Source of the DNA: Coriobacteriaceae bacterium
GTDB lineage: Bacteria; Actinomycetota; Coriobacteriia; Coriobacteriales; Eggerthellaceae
Length of the DNA: 5,328 bases
Direction: 5' to 3'
Assembly (NCBI GenBank): GCA_015062635.1
Contig: SUUF01000109.1
Span: 1-5,328 of the forward strand
The notes under the pieces are model-generated. The model made no database searches and was not told the DNA's origin. It saw only the letters and a list, made by a program, of their open reading frames with translations. The position numbers were made by a program, and so were the translations under genes. Positions 1-5,328 of the stretch are shown one piece after another. Within the stretch, counting starts at the first letter, position 1; each line of letters begins with the position of its first letter.

Positions 1-1130
1 GCCACGTTCGGGCCCATGGCATGCATGAGCAGGAAGTTGCTCGGGTTGGCCTTCGCGCCCTCGATCTGCGAGACGCGCGCGGCCATCGGTACGGCGGAAA
101 CGCCGGCGGAACCGATGAGCGGGTTCACCTTCTTGCCGGTGGCGTAGTACATGATCTTGCCGAGCAGCAGGCCGCCGAAGGTGGCGAACTCGAACGCGAT
201 GAGGCCGAGGACGACGATCATCAGGGTCTCGGGCGTCAGGAAGCGGTCGGCCACGGAAGTGGCGCCAACCGAGACGGCCAGGAAGATCGTGACGATGTTC
301 ATCAAGGCGTTCTGCGAGGTGTCGGACAGGCGGTCCGTCACGCCGCATTCGCGGAAGAGGTTGCCGAGCATCAGGCAGCCGAGCAGCGGTGCGACCGAGG
401 GGAGCAGGAAGATAACCACGATGGCCACGATGACCGGGAAGATGATCTTCTTCTCCTTCGACACGGGCTTGAGCTGCTCCATCTTGCACTTGCGCTCTTC
501 CTCGGTGGTCATCAGGCGCATCAGCGGCGGTTGGATGAGCGGGATGAGGGCCATGTAGGAGTACGCGGCGATGGCGATGGCGGCCAGGTATTCCGGAGCC
601 AGCTTGCTGGTGAGCCAAATAGCCGTCGGGCCGTCAGCACCGCCGATGATGGCGATGGAGGCTGCGACGTTCGGGGCGAAGCCCATGGCACCGGCCATGA
701 TGAACGCACCCATGACGCCGAACTGGGCGGCTGCACCCAGCAGCAGCGATTTCGGGTTGGCCAGCAGCGGGCCGAAGTCGGTCATTGCGCCGACGCCCAG
801 GAAGATGAGCGACGGGTACAGGCCCGACTTGACGCCGATGTACAGGATGTCGAGCAGGCCGCCATTATGGAAGATTTCCGTGATGGTGACCGTGCCGGCG
901 ATATAGCCGTCCCACATCTCGGGGTGGTACAGGCCGTTGCCCGGGATGTTGGTGAGGATCATGCCGAACGCGATGCCGACGAGCAGCAGCGGTTCGAACT
1001 TCTTCACGATGCCCAGGTACAGCAGCAAGCCGCCCAGGCAAATCATTACCAGCTGCAGGGGGTCTGCCCCCAGTTGGTAGAAACCCGTGCTAACCCACAG
1101 GTTCTGGAGGATCTCGATTACTTTATCCAT
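1..1130 (-). CDS. oadB: Na+-translocating decarboxylase beta subunit (OadB/MmdB/GcdB family), 3' end cut by window edge
   Basis: Integral membrane subunit that decarboxylates carboxybiotin and couples this to Na+ export. Translating the minus strand from ATG 1130-1128 gives 376 residues with no stop before the window edge. The start reads MDKVIEILQNLWVSTGF. Family signatures visible: GGADGPT at residues 163-169, whose Asp166 corresponds to the Na+-binding Asp203 of Klebsiella OadB; NIVTIFLAVSVGAT at 278-291; NPLIGSAGVSAVPMAARVSQ at 336-355; and the C-terminal block NFLLMHAMGPNV at 365-376. Many hydrophobic segments are present throughout. Homologues end some 15-20 residues after the last block, so only the tail is missing. 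An AGGCGG Shine-Dalgarno (1137-1142) overlaps the stop codon of the biotin carrier gene and lies 6 bases before the ATG, which supports this start and coupled translation. Family assignment is very secure; Na+ specificity and the oxaloacetate role are inferred from family and from the operon's carboxyltransferase. Confidence 0.95.
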   Translation of the reverse strand, partial: MDKVIEILQNLWVSTGFYQLGADPLQLVMICLGGLLLYLGIVKKFEPLLLVGIAFGMILTNIPGNGLYHPEMWDGYIAGTVTITEIFHNGGLLDILYIGVKSGLYPSLIFLGVGAMTDFGPLLANPKSLLLGAAAQFGVMGAFIMAGAMGFAPNVAASIAIIGGADGPTAIWLTSKLAPEYLAAIAIAAYSYMALIPLIQPPLMRLMTTEEERKCKMEQLKPVSKEKKIIFPVIVAIVVIFLLPSVAPLLGCLMLGNLFRECGVTDRLSDTSQNALMNIVTIFLAVSVGATSVADRFLTPETLMIVVLGLIAFEFATFGGLLLGKIMYYATGKKVNPLIGSAGVSAVPMAARVSQIEGAKANPSNFLLMHAMGPNV

Positions 1131-1140
1131 GCGAGACCGC

Positions 1141-1530
1141 CTAAATCAGAACCAGGGTGTCGCCAGTGGCAACGACGGATCCAACGTCGGCCACGATCTG
1201 CTTGACGGTACCGGCGCACGGCGCGTTGATCTCGTTTTCCATCTTCATGGCCTCGAGGATGACGACGGTCTGGCCTTCGGCGACGGCTTCGCCGGGCTTC
1301 ACGAGCACCTTCAGCACGTTGCCGGGCATTGGTGCGGTAACCGGGGTGCCATCGCCAGCGGCCACAGGAGCCGGGGTGGCAGCGGCGGCAGCGGGTGCGG
1401 CGGCAACAACCGGGGCGGCGGCAGCGGGCGGAACCGGAGCCTTGGCTTCATACTCGTCGATGAGCATGGCCTCGCCGTGCTCGACCTCGACCTCGTAGGT
1501 CTTGTCGCGAAGGGTTACAACGTATTTCAT
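1141..1530 (-). CDS. Free-standing biotin carboxyl carrier protein of the decarboxylase complex
   Basis: A 129-residue biotinyl protein that carries the carboxyl group between the carboxyltransferase and the membrane beta subunit. Layout: a short beta-rich N-terminal part (MKYVVTLRDKTYEVEVE, residues 1-17, typical of gamma subunits such as MmdC/GcdC), a flexible Ala/Pro-rich linker at about 30-62, and a biotinyl/lipoyl domain at about 63-129. The biotinylation motif EAMKMEN occupies 93-99, with Lys96 as the biotin acceptor 33 residues from the C-terminus, the usual distance. The upstream half-motif PMPGNVLKVLVKPGE at 67-81 is also intact. The ATG overlaps the stop of the preceding oadG-like gene (ATGA), and AGGGAGG at 1538-1544 is its Shine-Dalgarno, 7 bases upstream. 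Its place between the small subunit and beta subunit genes makes it the pump's carrier rather than the fatty-acid-synthesis AccB. Modification needs a biotin ligase not encoded here. Confidence 0.94.
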   Translation of the reverse strand: MKYVVTLRDKTYEVEVEHGEAMLIDEYEAKAPVPPAAAAPVVAAAPAAAAATPAPVAAGDGTPVTAPMPGNVLKVLVKPGEAVAEGQTVVILEAMKMENEINAPCAGTVKQIVADVGSVVATGDTLVLI

Positions 1531-1856
1531 CTCTGGACCTCCCTAATCGAGATGAAGCGGAGTTCGTTCAGCGGTTTGCCGAGCTCGTCAGCGACGATGG
1601 CCATGATCATGGCGGCGTCACGCGGGTCGGTGTCGTAAAGCTTCAATTCGCCTGCAGTGCCCGGGGCAGGCTTGCCAGCAGGTGCAGCCGCGGCAACAGC
1701 CGGGGTGCTAGCCTTGGCCGGCGCGTCTTCCTTCTTGCCGCCAATCTCGATGCTTCCCATGATGTACAGGATGATCATCAGGAAGATGAGGGCGACGAAG
1801 ACGACCGTCATGCCCATCAAGGCATAGAAGCAATAGTCGAGGATGGTCATAGTCAT
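1527..1856 (-). CDS. oadG: Small single-span membrane subunit, OadG/MmdD-like
   Basis: A 109-residue protein with one hydrophobic N-terminal segment (about residues 10-34, including MGMTVVFVALIFLMIILYIM), a Lys/Ala/Pro-rich linker (about 38-68) and a short conserved C-terminal block (about 73-109, with AAMIMAIVADELGKPLNELR). This is the plan of gamma/delta subunits of Na+-pumping decarboxylases, which anchor the soluble carboxyltransferase to the membrane beta subunit and stabilise the complex. It starts 2 bases after the oadA stop (TAGCCATG), with GAGGA at 1863-1867 six bases upstream; the ATG two codons later is too far (12 bases) from that site, so the first ATG is preferred. It overlaps the next gene by 4 bases. 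The family is diverse in sequence, so the name rests on architecture plus operon position; function is inferred. Confidence 0.85.
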   Translation of the reverse strand: MTMTILDYCFYALMGMTVVFVALIFLMIILYIMGSIEIGGKKEDAPAKASTPAVAAAAPAGKPAPGTAGELKLYDTDPRDAAMIMAIVADELGKPLNELRFISIREVQR

Positions 1857-1858
1857 GG

Positions 1859-3259
1859 CTAGTCCTCGATTTTCTCGATGCTGTATTTCGCGACCTTCTC
1901 CTCGTTGGCCTTGCGGGTCTCGAAGAACTTCTCGGCGACCGGCGGGAAGGCGATGTACGAGAGCACATCCTCTTCGCTGCGGGCGGTCTCTCCGAGCTCG
2001 GCCTGGGCCTTCTCGAAGGTATCGGTGGGAAGCGTGTCGGCGTAGCGGCCCTCGATGGGCTTCTCATCGCCGAGGATGAGCTTCTGGATCTCGGGGTTGA
2101 TGGGGGCGGGGGTGCGGCCATACTCGCCACGGCAGTAGGCCTTCACCTCGGCGCCGACGTTCTTATAACGCTCGCCGGCCAGCACGTTCTGCACGGCCTG
2201 CGTGCCCACGAGCTGGGAGGTGGGGGTCACCAGCGGCGGGAAGCCCAGATCCTCGCGCACGCGCGGGGTCTCGAGCAGCGCCTCGTCGAACTTGTCGCTG
2301 GCGTTCAGGCTCTTCAGCTGCGAGAGCAGGTTGGAAAGCATGCCGCCCGGAATCTGATAGTTCAGGCACTGCGTGTCGGTGCCCATGGAAATCGGGTTCA
2401 GCGTGCCGTCCTCGATGAACTTGGCGCGCACGCCCTTGAAGTAGTCGGCGATCTCGTAGAGCGTCGGCTCGTCGAGGCCGGTGTCGTAGCCCATTTGCGT
2501 GAGGGCCACATGCAGGCTCTCGGTGGTGGGCTGGCTCGTGCCGCCGCTGAACGGGCTGATGGCGGTGTCGATGACGTCGGCGCCCGCCTCGATGCCCTTC
2601 ATGTAGGTCATGAACGCCATGCCAGCGGTGCTGTGGGTGTGCATGATAACCGGCACGTTGTCGGGCAGCGCATCCTTCAAAGCGGCGACCAGGCCGTATG
2701 CGTTGTTCGGCGTGAGGATGCCGGCCATGTCCTTGATGCAGATGGACTGGCAGCCCATGTTCACCATTTCCTTGGCCAGGTTCACGTACATCTCGCGCGT
2801 GTGCACCGGGCTCGTCGTGTAGCTGATGGCGCCAGAAGCCTCGGCGCCCGCCTCGACGGCGGTCTCGATGGCGACCTTCAGGTTGTTCACGTCGTTCAGC
2901 GCGTCGAAGATGCGGATGATGTCGATGCCGTTCTTCACCGCAGCCTTCACGAAACGACGGACGATGTCGTCGGGATAATGCTTGTATCCCAGGATGTTCT
3001 GCCCGCGCAGCAGCATCTGCAGCTTGGTGTTGGGCAGCCCCGCGCGCAGCTTGCGCAGGCGCTCCCACGGGTCCTCGTCCAGGAACCGCATGCAGACGTC
3101 GAACGTCGCGCCGCCCCAGCATTCAAGGGAATGGTACCCAGCCGCGTCCAGCTTGGACAGGATGGGCTCCATTTCACTGAATGGAAGTCGCGTCGCGATC
3201 AGGCTTTGCTGCGCGTCGCGCAGCACCGTTTCGGTAAAACCGATATGCCGATTAGCCAC
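1859..3259 (-). CDS. oadA: Oxaloacetate decarboxylase alpha-type carboxyltransferase, without biotin domain
   Basis: Transfers the carboxyl group of oxaloacetate to biotin, giving pyruvate; cytoplasmic face. Numbering from GTG 3259 (466 residues): TIM-barrel carboxyltransferase domain at about 4-270, with TETVLRDAQQSL at 9-20 (metal-ligand Asp15), ECWGGATFD 46-54, RGQN 85-88, IKDMAG 175-180 (Lys176, the position of the metal-bound modified lysine in homologues), HTHSTAG 207-213 (metal ligands His207 and His209), and FSGGTSQPTTES 237-248. The conserved PYC/OADA C-terminal domain follows (about 290-450; PGGM 304-307, EYGRTP 379-384). The protein stops where fused homologues of about 590 residues continue into an association region and biotin domain. 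GTG is chosen because AGGGG lies 6 bases upstream and the product then begins MANRHIGFTETVLRD, as relatives do; an in-frame ATG at 3295 would add 12 residues and lacks a good ribosome site. This family, rather than the acyl-CoA carboxyltransferase type, points to oxaloacetate, not methylmalonyl-CoA, as substrate. Confidence 0.93.
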   Translation of the reverse strand: MANRHIGFTETVLRDAQQSLIATRLPFSEMEPILSKLDAAGYHSLECWGGATFDVCMRFLDEDPWERLRKLRAGLPNTKLQMLLRGQNILGYKHYPDDIVRRFVKAAVKNGIDIIRIFDALNDVNNLKVAIETAVEAGAEASGAISYTTSPVHTREMYVNLAKEMVNMGCQSICIKDMAGILTPNNAYGLVAALKDALPDNVPVIMHTHSTAGMAFMTYMKGIEAGADVIDTAISPFSGGTSQPTTESLHVALTQMGYDTGLDEPTLYEIADYFKGVRAKFIEDGTLNPISMGTDTQCLNYQIPGGMLSNLLSQLKSLNASDKFDEALLETPRVREDLGFPPLVTPTSQLVGTQAVQNVLAGERYKNVGAEVKAYCRGEYGRTPAPINPEIQKLILGDEKPIEGRYADTLPTDTFEKAQAELGETARSEEDVLSYIAFPPVAEKFFETRKANEEKVAKYSIEKIED

Positions 3260-3265
3260 TTGAAA

Positions 3266-3271
3266 CCCCTC
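3266..3271 (-). promoter_or_regulatory. Shine-Dalgarno site that sets the oadA start
   Basis: GAGGGG on the minus strand ends 6 bases before GTG 3259. The upstream ATG at 3295 has only AAGGT within a few bases. The site decides for the GTG start, together with the family-like N-terminus it yields. Confidence 0.75.
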
Positions 3272-3305
3272 ATCACTCGGTAGACCAAATGTCATTGACC
3301 TTCAA

Positions 3306-3334
3306 AGTATAGGACAATAGCATCCCGGCTTTAA
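3306..3334 (-). promoter_or_regulatory. Candidate promoter of the oad operon
   Basis: On the minus strand TATACT (3311-3306) matches five of six bases of the -10 consensus. TTAAAG (3334-3329), 17 bases upstream, is a weak -35 match (three of six). Transcription would begin near 3299, leaving a leader of about 40 bases before GTG 3259 and almost none before ATG 3295, in agreement with the GTG start. A small inverted repeat TTGA-CCT-TCAA (3295-3305) sits at the expected start point. Judged by eye only. Confidence 0.4.
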
Positions 3335-3510
3335 CCCTCCAGATGAAGAAAAACCACCAGCGGCTGCATAAAGAATTGGTCATTTACCTATTACAAAAAT
3401 GTTACGCATAGATATATACGTCGAAATGTCGTGTGTATTTGCATATATGCGGGACAATCGGCGTTTATAAAGGGGGAACAGATAAGGCGTATCTAACGGG
3501 AGGAGCTGCA
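3335..3510. promoter_or_regulatory. AT-rich intergenic region with short palindromes, likely control region of the oad operon
   Basis: No credible gene lies here. Bases 3301-3480 count to 40% G+C by hand, and 3361-3420 to 33%, well below the neighbouring genes. Visible elements: a perfect 10-base palindrome GCATATATGC (3441-3450); a related AT-rich stretch GCATAGATATATACG (3406-3420); a 5-bp hairpin AGATA/TATCT with loop AGGCG (3480-3494); and GGACAAT at 3452-3458, repeated at 3312-3318 beside the candidate -10 box. These could be regulator sites, but no known operator consensus is recognised. Confidence 0.4.
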
Positions 3511-3541
3511 GGACGGGTTGGAGGCATCCTCCAACCCGTCC
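3511..3541 (-). terminator. Strong hairpin, probable terminator of the lipoprotein gene
   Basis: A perfect 14-bp stem (GGACGGGTTGGAGG at 3511-3524 with its complement at 3528-3541) closes a 3-base loop. It starts 12 bases after the lipoprotein stop codon in the direction of transcription, the usual place for an intrinsic terminator. The sequence after it on the minus strand (TGCAGCTCCTCCCG) lacks a run of T, so it may be a U-less terminator or a 3'-end-protecting structure. It separates the lipoprotein gene from the oad operon. Confidence 0.6.
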
Positions 3542-3553
3542 CGGTTCCCTTGA

Positions 3554-4069
3554 CTACCCGACCACCTCGACGAATTCGGGAAGGGTCTTGATGTGGTAGG
3601 TGTAGCCGGTCTCGTCGGAGCCGACGATGCCGGTGATCTTCGCGCGCTGGCCGTCTTTGGGATAATCGGCCTCGGAAGCACCCTCGATCACGAACACTGT
3701 GCCGATGCGCTTCGTGCCGTCGGCGTTGGCCTCGACGATGCTGTAGGACATGCCGTAGCTCACCACGTCGCCGTCAACCTGCACGACCGTGCCCTCGCTG
3801 CGGGCATTTTGAATGTTGGCGGAAAGCTCGGCCATGGAATCGTAGTCGCCATACTCGATGACGATATCGGGGTTCGCGAAGTCGGCAGCCGAGAGGCCGG
3901 TTTCGGAGGCGGCTTGATCGTCGGCTTCCTGCGTTGCAGCCTGCGATTCAGCTGCGGGCTCGTTCGTAGACGATGCTTCCTGGCTCGCGCCGTCGTTACC
4001 GCAGCCGGCAAGGGCGAAGCACAGCGCGAACAGGCAAGCGATAAGGGCCATAAGGTACGTCTTCTTCAC
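3554..4069 (-). CDS. Predicted lipoprotein of unknown function
   Basis: A 171-residue secreted lipoprotein. Numbering from GTG 4069: lipoprotein signal peptide at 1-22 (MKKTYLMALIACLFALCFA, then the lipobox LAGC with Cys23), an acidic low-complexity linker rich in Ala, Ser, Gln and Glu (about 24-60), and a folded C-terminal domain (about 60-171). The domain alternates short beta-like strands (GTVVQVDGDVVSYG, IGTVFVIEG, AKITGIVG), with a pattern reminiscent of small OB-fold-like extracytoplasmic domains; that fold is a guess. AGGAGG at 4076-4081, six bases before the GTG, fixes the start; a TTG further upstream (4090) precedes that site and is not credible. It would be anchored by Cys23 to the outer face of the cytoplasmic membrane. 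No catalytic or metal motif is seen. It stands alone between the dehydrogenase and the oad operon, so the context gives no clear role. Confidence 0.82.
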   Translation of the reverse strand: MKKTYLMALIACLFALCFALAGCGNDGASQEASSTNEPAAESQAATQEADDQAASETGLSAADFANPDIVIEYGDYDSMAELSANIQNARSEGTVVQVDGDVVSYGMSYSIVEANADGTKRIGTVFVIEGASEADYPKDGQRAKITGIVGSDETGYTYHIKTLPEFVEVVG

Positions 4070-4075
4070 GGATAA

Positions 4076-4081
4076 CCTCCT
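4076..4081 (-). promoter_or_regulatory. Consensus Shine-Dalgarno of the lipoprotein gene
   Basis: A full AGGAGG lies 6 bases before GTG 4069 on the minus strand. It rules out the longer TTG-initiated reading, whose codons would run through this site, and leaves a classical lipoprotein signal peptide beginning MKK. Confidence 0.8.
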
Positions 4082-4112
4082 GATAGACAACCGGTATTGC
4101 GTAAGCTTATCC

Positions 4113-4188
4113 GACCTGGCCGAATGCGACCAGGGTCAGATTCGGCCCCGATGTCCGGCGGCTACGCGGCAACGTGCGTTCCGCCGCC
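4113..4188 (-). other. Dehydrogenase-lipoprotein intergenic gap with weak hairpins
   Basis: The 130-base gap between the dehydrogenase stop (4200) and the lipoprotein start (4069) has no gene. Two modest inverted repeats are visible: GGCGGC (4157-4162) with GCCGCC (4183-4188), enclosing AACG/CGTT-type pairing, and CCTGG (4115-4119) with CCAGG (4129-4133) inside a longer imperfect match spanning 4113-4137. Neither is followed by a T run on the minus strand. They may terminate the dehydrogenase transcript, but read-through into the lipoprotein gene cannot be excluded; no clear promoter was found. Confidence 0.3.
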
Positions 4189-4199
4189 CGCTGCGCTCC

Positions 4200-5309
4200 C
4201 TATTCGAACGGGAATCGGTAATCCAACCCGAACTTGTCGCGGAGCTCGACGAATTCCTTCTGCACTGCCTCGCCCACCGGCACGCCCTTGTCCTTGCGGT
4301 CGAGCCAGGCCAGATGCTCCTTTTCACCTGCCGTGTAGATGCGATTGCAACCCGGCGCCTTGGCCGAGGCGCGCAGCTCGCGGCAAATCTGGCCCGCGAT
4401 GCTGCGGAACGTGTTTTGCCCGCAGAAAGCATCGGGGTCGACCACGAAGAAGAAGTGGCCAAGCCCGTACATCTGCGACGATCCGTCTTCGGCTACGCCG
4501 GTAAGGGCCTTCATGAACTTGCCGCCAGCCAGCGCCGCCGAGAGGATCTCGACGACTGTCGCGTAGCCGTATCCCTTGTAGCCAGCCATCTCATCGCCCG
4601 GCCCGCCGCCTAGCGGGGCGAGCGCCGCCGTGCCGTCTACCAGCATTTTCAATATGAGGTTGGAATCGGTGACCGCGCTGCCGTCGTGCGTCACCACCAT
4701 GCCGGCCGGAGTCGGCTTGCCGTTGCGGGCGTAAAACTCAATCTTGCCGCGTTGCACGATGGAGGTCGCGCAATCCAGGCAGAAGGGGAACTCCTCGTCG
4801 GTGGGCAGCGAGATGGTCAACGGGTTCGTGCCGAGCATGTTCTCGACGCCGAATGTCGGCGCGATCGACGGGCGCGCGTTCGTGCCGGTAATACCCACCA
4901 ATCCCTGCTTGGCGGCCATGTCAGTCCAATACCCGGCGATGCCGTAATGGGTGGAGTTGCGGATGGCGCCGCCGGCCATGCCGAATTCCTTTGCCTTCTC
5001 GATGAGACGCGACACCACATGATGGCTTGCGACCATGCCCATGCCGTCATGCGCGTCGGCGACGATAGTCGTGGGCGTTTCCTTCACGATTTCCAGATTG
5101 GTGACGGGCAGCAACGTGCCCTTCGCGATGCGGTCGATGTAGATGGGCTTGAACCGGTTGCATCCATGGCTCTCGATGCCGCGGCGGTCTGATTCTGCGA
5201 GCACATCGGCGCAAATCTCTGCGTCTTCGCGCGGCACCCCGCATGCCGCGAACACATCGGTCATGAACGGAATGACGGTTTCCCATGGAACGTATGGCCT
5301 GGTCTCCAT
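4200..5309 (-). CDS. LDH2/malate dehydrogenase-family NAD(P)-dependent oxidoreductase
   Basis: A 369-residue cytoplasmic enzyme of the LDH2/MDH2 family (Pfam Ldh_2), which reduces 2-oxo acids or oxidises 2-hydroxy acids with NAD(P)(H), using a fold unrelated to classical lactate/malate dehydrogenases. Visible family blocks: RGIESHG at 43-49, with the conserved His48; NSTHYGIAGYW at 118-128, with His121; TNARPSIAP 143-151; GTNPLTISLP 160-169; YKGYGYATVVEIL 244-256, with Lys245; GHFFFVVDP 284-292; and TAGEKE 326-331 in place of the usual PGE-type turn. Length fits the family (about 330-370). The ATG at 5309 has AAGGGG (5315-5320) five bases upstream. Members act on malate, lactate, ureidoglycolate, sulfolactate or cyclic imino acids, and sequence blocks do not settle which. 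The nearby oxaloacetate decarboxylase operon makes malate or lactate tempting, but this is inference. Confidence 0.9.
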   Translation of the reverse strand: METRPYVPWETVIPFMTDVFAACGVPREDAEICADVLAESDRRGIESHGCNRFKPIYIDRIAKGTLLPVTNLEIVKETPTTIVADAHDGMGMVASHHVVSRLIEKAKEFGMAGGAIRNSTHYGIAGYWTDMAAKQGLVGITGTNARPSIAPTFGVENMLGTNPLTISLPTDEEFPFCLDCATSIVQRGKIEFYARNGKPTPAGMVVTHDGSAVTDSNLILKMLVDGTAALAPLGGGPGDEMAGYKGYGYATVVEILSAALAGGKFMKALTGVAEDGSSQMYGLGHFFFVVDPDAFCGQNTFRSIAGQICRELRASAKAPGCNRIYTAGEKEHLAWLDRKDKGVPVGEAVQKEFVELRDKFGLDYRFPFE

Positions 5310-5314
5310 TGTTG

Positions 5315-5320
5315 CCCCTT
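5315..5320 (-). promoter_or_regulatory. Shine-Dalgarno of the LDH2-family gene
   Basis: AAGGGG ends 5 bases before ATG 5309 and supports this start. Only 19 bases upstream of the gene lie in the window, so its promoter cannot be judged. Confidence 0.65.
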
Positions 5321-5328
5321 TCCCGCGA

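Noticed and set aside
21..1205. Long plus-strand open frame of 394 codons
   Set aside because: It lies antisense to oadB, whose family motifs are unmistakable. Its translation is His/Asp/Gln/Arg-rich with no recognisable domain, typical of a shadow frame in GC-rich DNA.
2163..3122. Minus-strand open frame of 319 codons inside oadA
   Set aside because: Different frame within a gene with clear catalytic motifs; its Arg/His/Ala-rich composition is a frame-shifted shadow.
2495..3283. Plus-strand open frame of 262 codons
   Set aside because: Antisense to oadA, low-information composition, no family resemblance and no ribosome site that stands out.
3385..3403. GTAA-type repeats (minus strand GTAACATTTTTGTAATAGGTAA) as a regulator site
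   Set aside because: Spacings are irregular (11 and 7 bases) and there is no symmetry matching a known operator such as CRP/FNR or Rex, so chance in an AT-rich tract is likely.
3480..3541. Small RNA or CRISPR-like element in the intergenic hairpin region
   Set aside because: Only one long hairpin and one 5-bp hairpin are present, there are no repeated units, and no plus-strand promoter is convincing.
3593..4075. Plus-strand open frame of 160 codons over the lipoprotein gene
   Set aside because: The opposite strand encodes a signal peptide, lipobox and consensus Shine-Dalgarno; the plus-strand frame has none of these.

Overview
The window holds six minus-strand genes on GC-rich DNA (roughly 60% G+C, with G/C-ending codons and GTG starts with strong Shine-Dalgarno sites). 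The gene content (a biotin-dependent Na+ pump decarboxylase, a short acidic Ala/Glu/Gln-rich lipoprotein and an LDH2-family dehydrogenase) and the codon style suggest an anaerobic actinobacterium, perhaps a Coriobacteriia/Eggerthellaceae-like gut bacterium. That placement is an impression from style, not a proof.

In transcription order (high to low coordinates): an LDH2/malate dehydrogenase-family oxidoreductase (5309-4200); a 130-bp gap with only weak hairpins; a small lipoprotein of unknown function (4069-3554, GTG start); a perfect 14-bp-stem hairpin (3511-3541), probably its terminator; an AT-rich intergenic stretch (about 3296-3510) with short palindromes and a candidate promoter; then a tight four-gene operon: oadA-type carboxyltransferase (3259-1859), oadG-like small membrane subunit (1856-1527), free-standing biotin carboxyl carrier protein (1530-1141) and oadB-type Na+-translocating beta subunit (1130 to the window edge, lacking only its extreme C-terminus). 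Spacings inside the operon are +2, -4 and +10 bases, and each gene has its Shine-Dalgarno inside or touching the end of the gene before it, so translation is probably coupled.

The operon encodes a complete primary sodium pump of the oxaloacetate decarboxylase type. The carboxyltransferase would move CO2 from oxaloacetate to biotin on the carrier protein, and the membrane beta subunit would decarboxylate carboxybiotin and export Na+, with the small subunit holding the complex together. The alpha chain is split: carboxyltransferase and biotin domain are separate proteins, unlike the fused alpha chain of Klebsiella or Vibrio. The upstream LDH2-family enzyme acts on 2-hydroxy/2-oxo acids and could be linked (malate to oxaloacetate, or pyruvate to lactate), but the hairpin and promoter region between them argue for separate transcription. 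I see no convincing novel system; the points of interest are the split-subunit architecture, start-site corrections, the AT-rich control region and the uncharacterised lipoprotein.
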